In this document: one piece after another, positions 35,340 to 46,608 of the stretch
How the letters are laid out: each line of letters starts with the position of its first letter
Position numbering within the stretch: position 1 is the first letter of the stretch
Source: Parasitella parasitica
Taxonomy: Eukaryota > Mucoromycota > Mucoromycetes > Mucorales > Mucoraceae
DNA: 64,000 bases
Assembly: GCA_025201805.1 (NCBI GenBank)
Contig: MU619245.1
Span: 303,268 to 367,267 of the forward strand
Reading direction: 5' to 3'
The notes under the pieces: model-generated
Seen by the model: only the letters and a program-made list of their open reading frames with translations
Database searches by the model: none
What the model was told of the DNA's origin: nothing
Position numbers and translations under genes: made by a program

Positions 35340-36027
35340 TCAATACTTGCATCATATATTCGCTTTAACAATTTGTTCTATCCAATATAGCGCATAAGCA
35401 AATCCTGTATAAAATCAAGTATTCAAATACATTGCGTCTCTATTACAATGATTTCTATTTTGCTATTTCTTTTCTGTTAGTAATTTGTTTTTCCTAATAC
35501 AAAAATACCCTTAAATTGCACGATCATTAACTAGCATTTACATAGCCATCATTTTATTTCTTCACTAGCATTTCTTTTAATAAATCTCCAATGTCAATAT
35601 ACGCTTCAAGGACCCGAACACCCATGATTGTTTCGCAAGGATTATAGTGATACAAACAATTTGATTTCACAGCATGCCCTCTATTTTCTCGGATGCATAC
35701 AAGCTCATGATTCCCTTTGTGTAAGTTATCAAGGGCATTCTATACCTTAATCTGCAACAGGAATATTTGTCAAAGCACAAATAAGTCAAATACACTATTA
35801 TATGTGCGCATCTGTAATCATTATTTGGTTGTCGTACGATCTGTGATTGTAATGTTACTCATCACAAATCATTGATTGACCGAAATCCAATGACGATACA
35901 ACGTTTGTCCGGGTAAGACTCGATCTTTAAATGTATTTCACCATCTTCGCTTCTTTTTCCTTTTTGTTTAGCTTTTTGTACTTCTTTTTCTTTTATCTTT
36001 TTTTTTTCATACAAGAACATATACACA
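35340..36027. other. Upstream region of the bZIP gene
   Basis: 688 bp. The last about 80 bp before the bZIP ATG are strongly pyrimidine-rich (TTCTTTTTCCTTTTT-type), typical of a fungal core promoter or leader. Two short ATG-initiated ORFs (35591 and 35674) precede it but are probably upstream of the transcript. Confidence 0.55.
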
Positions 36028-36948
36028 ATGCCATATCCTCCTTATGAGTCATATTTATCCAATCTTGACTCACTTGTTTTCGATTCACCGAGCAATGTTG
36101 CTCAATCAGAAGAAGATGTTGCCGATGAGTTAGATTTATGGGTAAGCAAAAAAAACAAAAAAAAATTGATACCCTGTATTAATAATCAACCTTGATTTTA
36201 GAGTAACGCACAATTTACATTTGATGTCAAGCCTGGTGTTGGCATTTTTGATGAAGAAAAGAACAAGTCTACCCCCAAGAATACTGCAAGTAGCCCTACT
36301 AACACGTCTGATGCTCAATTTGAATCTGTTTCTGGCCTAGACCCTGTTACCTATGATGCTCTTGTAAACTATCTTGATTACGAATTACCTAGACAACAAC
36401 AACAACAAGACTCTCTCGCTACTCCCAAAACGGCCAAGAGTCCCTCTGTTACTACTGCAACTGCAACTGTTGCCGTCAAGAAGCAACGTATTCAACCGCG
36501 TCCATTGGCTCCTGCTCTACCTGTTTTGGCTCCTCATGTTGCACCTATTGCTCGCCAAGTATTAATGCCTAAACCCCCTATTACTAACGTCAATGCCAAC
36601 CTCTTGTCATCTTTATTGGCTACTGCAACTTCATCATCTACCGTCCCTGCTGCTGCTGATGCTGTTATTCCATCTACTAAGAAAACGACTCCTGCCAAGA
36701 GAACAATAACAGAAGTCGAGCAAAACTCTGATGAACCTACGCTTCCTGATGAAGATAAGCGCCGTCGTAATACAGCTGCAAGTGCTCGTTTCCGTGTAAA
36801 GAAGAAGATTCGTGAACAAGCCATGGAACAATCTGTGCGCGAAATGACTGAAAAATCCGACAAGCTTCAAGATCGTGTACATAATCTTGAAACAGAGATT
36901 AAATACCTTCGTAGCTTATTACTTGAGAAAGCGGCTTACGGTCAATAA
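36028..36948 (+). CDS. CYS-3/MetR-type bZIP transcription factor
   Basis: Two exons: 36028-36141 and 36202-36948; 286 aa. The C-terminus holds the basic region RRRNTAASARFRVKKKIREQ, the exact style of the Neurospora CYS-3 / Aspergillus MetR group that activates sulfur-assimilation genes, then a leucine zipper (KLQDRVHNLETEIKYLRSLL). The N-terminus is acidic (SEEDVADELDLW) and a Gln run follows, both compatible with activation functions. It is followed by an unusual array of eight TTCAACAT motifs that may lie in its 3' UTR. Sulfur control is inferred from the family; it could equally be a Met4/Gcn4-like regulator with other targets. Confidence 0.88.
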
Positions 36949-36990
36949 GTATCCAAACAAACCAAACAAACAAGCAAACCAAACCAAAAA

Positions 36991-37256
36991 TTCAACATTT
37001 TATAAATATTCAACATAACACACTTTTATATATTCAACATACAACCCCCCCCCCCCTTATCTCTACATATTCAACATAACCACTCTTTCCTTCGCCAAAT
37101 TCAACATTATATCATTTCTTCTTTTTTTTTTTNNNNNNNNNNGTATCATATTTCAACATTAACTTTGTACTTGTAATTCAACATTGCCATATATTTTCTC
37201 AACAAAAGCTTTCCACTATTACTCTTTATAATAAATAAATCCCCCTAATTCAACAT
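36991..37256 (+). repeat. Dispersed array of eight TTCAACAT motifs
   Basis: Exact TTCAACAT at 36991, 37009, 37033, 37070, 37100, 37152, 37177 and 37249. Spacing is irregular (18-72 bp) and the DNA between copies is unrelated, so this is not a simple satellite. Most copies are preceded by A or T and followed by A or T. The N gap splits the array, so copies may be missing. All lie on the coding strand just after the bZIP stop. Confidence 0.9.
37133..37142. other. Assembly gap (10 N)
   Basis: Ten N bases following a T-run, inside the TTCAACAT array. Confidence 0.99.
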
Positions 37257-38039
37257 TATTAAGACTGATAGGCGTTTTTAACTTTGTTTTTACTTTGAAT
37301 TTAAGATTTTGAAGGAATGAAAGCAAGCAACTATGGTAAAAATCACTAAGCAGGCGTTTTATTTGAAAAACATTTTGCTTAAAACTATCTGGATGTCAGC
37401 TTTGCCAAGTTTTAGAAACACTATCTATAATTCTTATCCTTAACATATACGATATCGAATTATTGCTTAGATTCTGGACGACAAGGCTAACATCTGACGA
37501 ACCTTGTGGCTCTACTCCAATGCAAGATATCAAGTAGATTCAATCACATTCAGTCTTTCATTGAACTACTGCTTTCAGCAAAAATTTGATCTGTAGGTGC
37601 GTTCGGTTGTGTAAACGACAGACAACTTATCAATCTCATTCCAGTTCATGTTAATATGTGGCTAGACGCTCTTGATTCTTTCTTTTACGCAAGCTTGTGT
37701 AATGAAGCCCACGTTCAGTTGAGAGTTGTTTGCTGATAAATTACAGAAAATAAAAAGTAATAAAGATAGTAATTTAACCATGATAGACTTTTATGAGCAA
37801 ACTTTCGTTTGAAACTTACTACCTTTCAAAAATCATAGCTTGTTGTTGGTTGTTCGAAGATCAGTTAGCAGACAATTGCAAAAGGGATATGAATATATTA
37901 ATAGACACTTTTGCTTCTTTGAGACTTCAAATATGATATATAAGAATATAAATTATGCTATCTTTGCGTATTTTTCCAACATTTTATTTCTTAATAAAAG
38001 TTTTCATAATAGAAACAATACCTTTACGCAAAATGGAAT

Positions 38040-38380
38040 GGAAGAATATAGAAGAAATGCAGACGAGACCAGCAAAGAAGTTTGTTGGTGGGATAAATGG
38101 ATTTGATTCAGGTACTTTGTGAAGGATAACGTAGTTTTTGCACCCAAAATCGCTGCTTTTTGTTGATTACTCTGGATAGAGATATCACCCTTTCACCAAA
38201 TTGTATGGAGGGATAGAGGCAACGTAGACGTGTACAGCAAAGAAGTTTAGTGGGATATGAATTTCATTCAGGTATGTTTGGAGGATAACGTGATAATTTG
38301 CGCCCAAAATCATTGCTTTTTGCTGATATTACTATGGATAGACACGCCATTCTTATTCGAAACGGTATGGAAGAACAAAG
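38040..38380 (+). repeat. Eroded ~160-bp tandem repeat, about 2.1 copies
   Basis: Matching blocks recur at about 160-bp offsets: AGCAAAGAAGTTT (38071, 38236), GGATAAC (38124, 38283), CCCAAAATC (38143, 38303), ATGGATAGA/CTGGATAGA (about 38171, 38331), GTATGGA (about 38203, 38363). Translated pieces (DNVVFAPKI; DNVIICAQN) are also alike, suggesting derivation from coding DNA now full of stops. Origin unknown. Confidence 0.75.
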
Positions 38381-38999
38381 GGTCACTGTTCTCGTTATTA
38401 TAAATATCTTTTGTATAAAAAGTATCATCCAGCATAAAAGTTTAAATGTTCCACTGAAAAGCTGTTCATTTAAAGAGATTTACAGCTCGTTTAATCACGT
38501 GATGAACTGTTAAAAAGGCACACTTTAAGACGTGAATTATAGTGAAGGAGGGTAAAATCAATGCAATAATACACTTACTTTAGGTGATTACCTAGAAGCA
38601 TAAATGTGAACTCATCAGGGACATGCAAAGCAGTGTCTCACGATCCTCTATATGGATGATTTTACGAATTTTTCAGGTTTTTTATTATTATTATTATCAT
38701 CTGTCAAGTTTTAGCATTTTACTTCGAGAAAGTTACATTCAGGCGTTGAATAAAGAAAACACTTGTAATTTCTGCCTTACATGTTTTTGAAGTTTGTCCC
38801 ACGTTACGCTATGAAAACAACATATTCTTATCAAATCAAATTTAATTGCATGCCAATATGATGTATTTCCAAAAGCTAAATGTATAACTTGTTTTTGTTA
38901 AATCTCATAATAATGGCTTAATTTATAAAGTTTCCATTGGAGTATCTTTCAGACCCTACAGCAGCGATAAAAATTAGTATGACAACTCTCAACAATTAA

Positions 39000-40638
39000 T
39001 TACTTCGTTCGACATACATAATTCACATAATCAGGAGTTTCACAAGCTTCGTATTCCTCAATAAGCTCTTGAACGACCCGACGAGAATCATCAAACTCTT
39101 CTAAATCATCGGCAAACGCAGCATGCTTCCTATACTGCTCCAGGAATGCGTTTCTCTTCCTTAGTTTGTCATATTGATCACAAGTGCGTCTAAACAATGA
39201 AGCGATGCTTGTATGATTTGCCAACATCAATCCACTCACACGGTGAGGTGTCTGGACATAGGGCGACTTTTTGGAAAGTGCGACTTGAATGCTAGCTGGT
39301 CCCCAAGGTATAAATGATGCTAATCTTCTCTCGCGAATACGCAACAAGGATTTATGTACATCAGTTGGATCTGCTTCTCCTTGAATAATGTCTAATACCG
39401 AAATGTAACAACTACGCTTTGAAGGCATCGTGCTGACCATTCGGTTTTTGGGCTGTAATAATCGTCTCATCACATCTAATACAGTTGTTTTGCGAATCGA
39501 TTTAGCCTATGTGAAAAGATGAATAAACCCATGTGCCTTGCTATATCAATGAATAGTACGTGCCTTTTCGACCTGCTCACTTGAGAATGGTGTATAAGCA
39601 GTTGTCAAGAAATGGCATCTTGGTGTAGGGATTAAGGAAGCAACGATACTGACAAGATCGTTATTCATATAGCCTGGGTATCTCAGTGTTGATGTACTAG
39701 CTGACATGACCGTAGACACCAACTGATTTGTTTGTTCGAATGTAGGTTGCTGGATATGCAAACGGTCTATAGCAATGCGTGATAATGCTGCATTATCAAG
39801 AACAACAACACTATCGGCATTGTTTGTGAGTCTTTTTAAGGCGAGCATGCTGTTGTAAGGTTGAACCACTGTGTCAGATACTTCAATCGAGTCAGGGAAA
39901 ACTGAATATGTTTGAATCAGCTTCTTTGGATAGCGATCATTGAGCCTCTCTAATAAGAAGGAACCTAAACCAGACCCAGTGCCACCAGCAATGGAATGTA
40001 GTAGCATGAAGCCCTGTTCCATGCTTAGTCTTTATTTATTAGAATGTTCCGTGCTCCAGCTTACCTCTAAAGAATCACTATTATCAGCCTCTCTATCTAC
40101 CATATCCATAATATCTTCAGACATCTTTTCAGCTTGTGTGTATCCATTAGGCCAAATGTTTCCTGCTCCCCCTCCATCCTTTGATGTGAATATGTTCTCT
40201 GGGTTATACAAGTTAGCAAATGCAGATGCTTTGATGTTATCAATAACCTATGTTAAGGATGTTTGATGAGACTACTGCTAGCGAATAGAATGCAATATGT
40301 GGCACATACTCTTGGTTCAAGATCTAGAAGTAATGCACGAGGGATATAATGCTCATCATCTGCCTAATTCGATCAATCATTAGTTAGTTTACATTAAACG
40401 GAGGACGTCATAATAGATACCTGATAAAAAAATACATCTTTTCTGTCGCCACCTTCTGTAGCAAATTCTTCTAAAGTACCATCATTGCTGATGCCATGCT
40501 CTGAACAAATCTGTCTCCAAAACTCACTTCCGACTATCAAGCGCAGGATCAGTAAAATGACATGGTTCTGTAATCAGGGTATCTCTTACTCTGATTTCCA
40601 CATTGTCCAGCTTGCAAGGTAATTATTTCGCGTGGCAT
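39000..40638 (-). CDS. tubG: Gamma-tubulin
   Basis: Microtubule-nucleating tubulin of spindle pole bodies. Six exons (minus): 40638-40590, 40533-40421, 40363-40310, 40247-40065, 40013-39564, 39506-39000; 451 aa, the family's usual length. Seen: N-terminal [18 protein letters not shown], the GTP-binding signature [10 protein letters not shown], and gamma-specific [34 protein letters not shown] and [18 protein letters not shown]. The fifth intron has no usable GT donor: the frame is kept only by splicing AAG|GCACGT at 39564/39563 to the AG at 39508-39507, a GC-AG intron, giving [12 protein letters not shown]. All other junctions are canonical and in phase. Confidence 0.95.
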
Positions 40639-40870
40639 ATTCAAATAAACGATAACGGGTTTAAAAAGCAGAAATGTTTAATTTTTTTAATAGGAAACCT
40701 TGATGTTGTATGTGACGCGCCAGACTATGTGGTATACTGACACAATGACACAATGACGGTACAGCATTCGGTCATAAGAGCTTCTTTTATTATTTAGTTT
40801 TGATATATTACAGAAGGATGAATGCCTTAATTCCTTAAAGCATATTAGAAATCTAGAAAAATTTACAGTC

Positions 40871-41919
40871 TTAATTATTGCTCTTTTCAGTCAAATTGTT
40901 TTGATAATCATGTAAACGAAGCAAGTTGCGTTCTAACATAGCAACGGTAACCTTGCCAACAGAAGGAACAAAGATAGAAGCCTTGGTCTTGATATCATCC
41001 TCGAAATTAGCGCATGACGAAAAGTTAATGGCAATAACACCATCTTTCAATAAAGAAGTAGGCATCTTGTATTTAGGTGTAGGGACACCAGTGATTACAA
41101 CATCACATAAAGGTATAACTTTTTCAAATGGTACATCGATATCTTCCACTTTATGGTGAGCTAATTTGATGCCGGTACCACGAGTAAAGACTTGGATGCC
41201 ATTGACGTCAACAGAATACACCGTGGCACCATCATTAGCAAGCATAGCGGCTAAAGGACGACCAACAATCTCACTGCGATTGATGACAGCAATGGAACGG
41301 CCATATAAACGATCACCATAGGTTATGACGGGATTATAAACACCGATAAACTCAAGGATCTACAATTTGACAAAGGTCAACTGCAAGATCAATCACATAC
41401 ACAACCAAAAACCAACCTTAACACATGCCAGGGGAGTACAAGGGATGATGCACTTCATAGTTTCAGTATCATCCATGAAACGAATATTATGATAGACATT
41501 GTGCACAAACTTGTGGCAGAGACCTTCGACATCCTTGAGTTCACTAACGCAGCTTTGGAGATACAAATCTTGCTTTCCACCGAAAACGGGATAGTAGACC
41601 ATGATACCATTAACAGACTTGTCTTCGTTAGCTTCGGTAATCTTTCCTTCCAGCTCCAGCTTGGCAATCTTACGCAGTTCAAAATCAACGCCAGTTTCAG
41701 CACATGTCTTTGCAGTCCAGTCAGCATATTTTATAGCAGCAGGATCATCATTAGCGAGGAAGCCAACCAATTTAGGTCTAATGTTGCGTTCCTTGATGTC
41801 TTCCTTGATTTGCGTTCTGCCATTGGAAAATCAGCCGTGATATTCGGGTGTGCTCTACTCCAATAAACTTACCTAAAAGAAGCAGAAACCTTTGAAGCGA
41901 GGATAGTCTTACAAGGCAT
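40871..41919 (-). CDS. MTD1: NAD-dependent 5,10-methylenetetrahydrofolate dehydrogenase
   Basis: Cytosolic one-carbon enzyme oxidising 5,10-methylene-THF to methenyl-THF with NAD+. Three exons (minus): 41919-41873, 41816-41417, 41359-40871; 311 aa, close to yeast Mtd1. Signatures: VGFLANDDPAAIKYADWTAK, NGIMVYYPVFGGKQD, DVEGLCHKF, IPCTPLACVK, then the Rossmann part GRSIAVINRSEIVGRPLAAM and VITGVPTPKY. The monofunctional NAD-type architecture (no synthetase domain) fits Mtd1 rather than Ade3. The second intron uses a GTTGGT donor; its removal gives CVKILEFIGVYNPV, as expected. It sits tandem with gamma-tubulin on the same strand, 232 bp upstream of the gamma-tubulin ATG. Confidence 0.93.
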
Positions 41920-42115
41920 GTTGGAGATATTGTTTGGAAGAAAGGTATGTCTACAGTAAAAAAATTCGGAGATGCTCTTAAATCTGGGGATTTTTAGCCA
42001 TGAAAAGCAGTCTAATTATGCCCATCAAAGATATGAGTCTTTTCCTTTATTGACATGAACATGAGCAAGGAGCCCAAGATCTCCGCTAGCAAAACAAATA
42101 CTGATATAATAATCT

Positions 42116-43862
42116 TTACTCGTCTGCATCGAGATGAACAACAGGAATAATGTCTTGCCGTGAGGCGTTGACTAGATTAACCAGCTCTAGTCTTTGATTC
42201 AATCGTTTCTGACGTCGTTCAAATCCTCTTTCATACAATTCTAAACCAGACTCAGTCTGTGGGATTACTTTGGGTATGATAACAGGAGTGTTTTCGCTGT
42301 CAACTGCTGTAATTGTAAAGAACCCATCATTTGTGAATTTAGTTTCTCCTGTCAACAGATTTTCTATTGTAACTGAAATATGAATCAACTGCCGGCAGTG
42401 AAATCTACATTTGAAATACCTGCTTCCACACTGACGTAGACTTCCATTGACGAATTGAAAGACCTCGAGACTAAAGATCGAATAGTAACGACATCGCCTA
42501 CACCAGAACTTGCTATGAAATTTAGACTATCGATGCTATATATAAAGGTATAAGTTGGGATGCGTACACGCAGTGTTTTGAAGAGTGAGTCAAATGATTT
42601 TTTTTTTTTTTACTGATGATGGTATGACTCACTCATACTCCGCTACATACTTACCTGGCTGTTAACAAATAAGCTTTGGCCAATCTATTAGCACTTGCTA
42701 TAGCACAAGTTTCCATCCAAGCCATAATTTGACCACCAAAGGTAATTTTTAAGGTATTGGCGTGCTGAGGCATTACCAGTTCTACGACTTCTGCAAAAGT
42801 GTAATCCATAGGTCGCTCCTTGATCCGCTGCAACATTTTGGGGTCTTGTGAGAATCTTCTGCCTCTTTTTCTGGCCTTCAGCAGCATATCTTGCTCTTCT
42901 AGCTCTGACGCTTCCACGGAAACTGGCGATGTCTGCCCGGAAGAGGGAAAGTACCCTGGATGTCGCTTTATTGGGGCATCTGCATCCGCTTTTTCTCGTA
43001 ATCCTTGCGACCATTCTCGCATCAAATCTCGGATTCTGCTGTGATTAGGTTTTTTTTGGCTGAATCTGGCTTGCCTGCGTGTTTCTGCCATCTCGAATCG
43101 CTTGATCTCCATAGGTAATAGGGGGATTAATTCAGGCACTGCGATAGTTTGAAAATCAGAGAAAATCCGGCCCAAATGAGTCTTTGCTTCAGGGCGCGGA
43201 GACAGTGCTACAAACGTCAGATAGGCATGGGCTACAAAAAAACGCTCGTGTGAAAGAGGTGATTCAGCTTCCACTTTGACACCCACTTCCATTGAAGTTT
43301 TCCAAGATTTGTTGACAGATGCTTGAATTGTAACCTGTTATCTGGATGTAAATACATGGGATTGCGATTGAGATAGCTCATGAATACATACAATGTCCCC
43401 AACTTTGACTGGATGCAAGAATGCCACATCATCGACAGATCTAGTTACCTAATGAGCATCTGGTCAATATTCTGTTAGCTATTGACTCTCTCTTTTTTTT
43501 TTACCGAGGGCGAAACAGCATGCTTTTTTGCTGATATTCCTGCAGCAATATCGATCCAGCTCAAAATTGTGCCAGCATATGCGAAACCCTACATGAAAAA
43601 GCTATTGGGTAAATCCAGCTTTCCCTTGTTTCACATCCAAGTACCATCTTACCATCATATTGCATTGTGCTGGAGAGATGATTTCAGTCATAGTAACACG
43701 GCTTACGTGCGCTGGCTTCTTATCTACACGGACATTACCTGCCTCAGTGTAAGGATCAGGAAGCAATCGCTGAAATACTGGCTGCGTAACAAACATGACG
43801 CTTCTTATCCACATGGAGCGGATTGACTCGTATGCAGAGTCATATAATGAAGATGTAGGCAT
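42116..43862 (-). CDS. Two-hotdog acyl-CoA thioesterase (BFIT/ACOT-like)
   Basis: Hydrolyses acyl-CoA to fatty acid and CoA. Six exons (minus): 43862-43653, 43588-43505, 43448-43392, 43334-42655, 42535-42420, 42372-42116; 467 aa. Two hotdog domains: the first with GFAYAGTILSWIDIAAGISA, VDDVAFLHPVKVGDIVTIQA and SMEVGVKVEAESP; the second with HANTLKITFGGQIMAWMETC, GVGDVVTIRSL and SSMEVYVSVEA. Each has the long HotDog helix carrying the active-site Asp or Glu environment. A charged linker (RSRKRGRR-like, Ser-rich) joins them. The N-terminus (MPTSSLYDSAYESIRSMWIR) is weakly amphipathic; mitochondrial import is possible. No START domain is present, unlike animal ACOT11/12. Confidence 0.88.
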
Positions 43863-43984
43863 ACCAATGAAAAGTTGTAAAGTATAAAAAAAAAATGGAA
43901 AACACGAAGCCTTTTATGCACGCCATTTGAAATTTCATGGCGCTAATAACTCCTATTTACTTGACATGTGCATCAAAAGGTAAA

Positions 43985-45094
43985 CTATATGCTGACCCAT
44001 TGCGATTTTGTTAAATAAAACGGCACATTATCCTGCTGTTCGTTGAAATACGTGAAATAAAGAAACACAAATTGTGCGCAAACTCGACCGAGAATACCGA
44101 TCAAGATGATCAGCAATGTCTGGAAATAGGGTATGCTTAGATAAACTGTGGTAGAAGATATCCAAAATTAGCCAAATTTACACAAACATAATCGATGTCC
44201 TATACCTGATAATGCCTCTGTATTTGAAGCCAAAACAATTATGCTAACAAGCCAAGAGTACTCCAACTGCTTGTAATCCCAAATTACCATCAAAATCAAG
44301 AGCATCTTTCCAAAACTTGAAATAATGAGCGCCATGGAAACATAATTGTGTCTAGAACATGCATCAATTAAATTCATTCTTTTCAAAATAAACATGATAT
44401 TATCTTACCTAATCCTCTTGATTTGATTCCTATGGTATAATCGAATCGCAAAATTGATACAGCAATGAAAAACAATAAACTCTGTAGATCAAATTAGTAT
44501 TTTAAATGTATTTTAATCTGCAAATCATGGTACCAAATATACAAAGCGTCAAAATATACAGGTATTGGTAGTAAAGCGGTTGCTCTATGAATTTTGCATC
44601 GTAATCCGTGTAATGTCGCTCGAGTCTGAACCATTTAATATCTGATACTTGTTTAGTCAGTGGTTTATAACGATGGTTCAGTATATACACATACAGACTT
44701 CAAATAGAATGAGAAGTATGCCGAATCGAAATACATGAGGCTACATACTTTGTTGGTTATTTGTAGGCAATAATGACTGTTTTGAAGAACAAGAGTCTTA
44801 CCTCAACGCCATCTTGCTCGGTGATCCGATTAAACAGCAAATGTCGATATACTTGGGGTTTGTGTAGAAGCATGTCGATGAATATAATGATAAGATCGTG
44901 TTCTATGTATTTATCAGCAAAGTTGTTACATTGATCCTATATTTTTACGATATTAATGAATACGCAGATACACAAATGTTTTTTTTAACCATAGCAAGTC
45001 TTCTCCTTACGCATGTTGTAAGACGTATGTTATCTTTGCTGTATTGAGTATATAAGTTGACAACGGATGCACCGCATTCAACACAGGTACTCAT
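43985..45094 (-). CDS. ARV1: ARV1, ER sterol/lipid homeostasis membrane protein
   Basis: ER membrane protein needed for sterol trafficking, sphingolipid balance and GPI-anchor synthesis. Seven exons (minus): 45094-45011, 44936-44802, 44740-44695, 44641-44534, 44481-44409, 44351-44206, 44145-43985; 250 aa. The N-terminal ARV1 homology domain is exact: STCVECGASVVNLYTQYSKD, then CDQCNNFADKYIEHDLIIIF and HKPQVYRHLLFNR, with two Cys-x2-Cys pairs. Transmembrane segments follow, with FRFGILLILFEVY, KWFRLER, MALIISSFGKMLLILMVIWD and SNTEALS. No single long ORF covers the gene, so it is easily missed. It is tandem with the thioesterase, 122 bp upstream of that ATG. Confidence 0.9.
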
Positions 45095-45622
45095 CACCAG
45101 TCAATTATAATGTAAAAATGCGTAAAAAAAAAGCACTATTAGTCCTTCTTGGTACAACTTGGTTTAAAAATCATCGTTGCTCGAAAGATCGGCCAACTAT
45201 CGACACCGGAAATTTCCATAAAAGGTATCTGCCTACAGACACTGTCTTCAATTTTTCAAAGAAAACAGGGCATGTCTCAAATCTAATGTAAAAAATGCAG
45301 CTTTTTGATATGGTATATCTTGGTCGAATACATTCCACTTAACTTTAATTCTGATATAAAACTACATTTTAGATATTTCTCGCGCTTTAATTGATTAGGG
45401 AGTTAGTAATTAACAAGTTTGCTTAAATAAACAGTTACTATACGGTCATATCTGCTTTAGAGATTAGTAAACATTCAGAGCGAGATAGAAAGTATAGCAC
45501 ATTCCTATCGGCATCTTGAAAGAGATTAATATTAGGAACTGCCTCAATAAATAGAATGGATGAAAGTGTGATATTATAAGTTTTAATTTGTTAAATAAAC
45601 ACATGTTAATAAATAACCCTCG

Positions 45623-45763
45623 CGCTTAGATGAAAGAGTTGTTAGATGTACATATTGTGGAAAAGAGGGTCGTGGAAGAAGAACTCACGATGATTGCCTT
45701 ATGAATTCAAGAAATATGATCAACCCGCGTATGTTTTACGTTACCCTAAATGTAGTGTATTAA
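45623..45763 (+). pseudogene. Isolated zinc-knuckle-like fragment, probable mobile-element remnant
   Basis: In the frame starting about 45623 the reading is LDERVVRCTYCGKEG, then RRTHDDCLMNSRNM, giving C-x2-C-x9-H-x3-C. A C-x2-C-G ... THxxCxxN knuckle of this style occurs in fungal transposable-element-associated proteins (my recollection of the family, not a search). It has no start, ends at a stop near 45763 and no partner domains adjoin it. Confidence 0.35.
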
Positions 45764-46293
45764 TAAAAAATGTTACGAAATGCGGCCTTAGATCGATCAG
45801 GAACGGTCGCCATGACAGCTGAATTGAAATATTACGGTAACCATGGTTATTCTATGAATACATGATTACGTCCATTTTTTTTTCTTTGTAGAGTAACCAG
45901 TGAGATTTAACCTTGATTTCCATCGGGATGACAACCAAGTGGTAACTATGGAATTCTATGGATACAACAAATACAGTTGAAAACAGTGAAATTTTATTTA
46001 TTTTGGAGACTGGAAGCCTTGCAGAACAAGATGGAGCCCACGTAAACGAAGGTCAAGTTTTACCATAGAGTAACGAAGGTGCAAAAATCACCAGAGTGGG
46101 CGGGGTGACCTGCTCGTACTGCTTGATTATTTAATAGAGATATTGAATAAAATAGTATCAAGGATCCGAAACCCGTCCTCCTTTATCTAAAGAAAAGTAT
46201 ATAATACCCATTGTATCTCTCAGAAAAGGTTGTTAGGGCATGTAAAAGAATCGACTAGTTTTTCATTCCTTCGACTTTTACTAGAGCAAAATT

Positions 46294-46608
46294 TTGCTGA
46301 AGAACTTATTCGAAATACAACTTTTTGCTGCTAAGTCATTGTATGCAAAGATCTCCATCTCCCACGTTTTATCCAAGATCATTCCCGCTATATCGTTGTC
46401 ATCTCTACCACCTTGTGGCAAATGTGGAACTTGTACTGGCTTCACGGCCGACAAAATCCGGCACCACTCTCCTCCGCCTCCATCATCCACTTTCTCACTC
46501 GGACAATTTGTCACATTGACAAACTGCTTCCTTCACATACATAGTCATATATTAGATAGTTTTTTCCGTTGTTCGAGGTCCACCACTCCGCGATGTGTCC
46601 CTCCATAA
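46294..46608 (+). other. GC-richer open frame with CGKCGTC motif
   Basis: An open frame of about 104 codons with LPPCGKCGTCTGF and a Pro/Ser stretch. The opposite strand is also open for 77 codons. Base composition differs from the flanks. It may be a remnant of a transferred or mobile sequence; an authentic gene is not shown. Confidence 0.3.

Larger units (their letters stand above)
36949..38999. other. Intergenic, 2.05 kb, repeat-bearing
   Basis: Starts with a CAAA-rich stretch (36954-36990), then the TTCAACAT array, a C12 run (37045-37056), an N gap, an AT-rich middle and an eroded ~160-bp tandem repeat (38040-38380). No intact gene is supported. Confidence 0.6.

Noticed and set aside
35591-35724. 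Two short upstream ORFs before the bZIP gene, reminiscent of GCN4-style translational control
   Set aside because: They lie more than 300 bp upstream, before a pyrimidine-rich core promoter next to the ATG, so they are probably not in the transcript.
46560-46600. TTCGAGGTCC as a tRNA T-arm
   Set aside because: No matching acceptor stem, anticodon arm or A-box was found around it.
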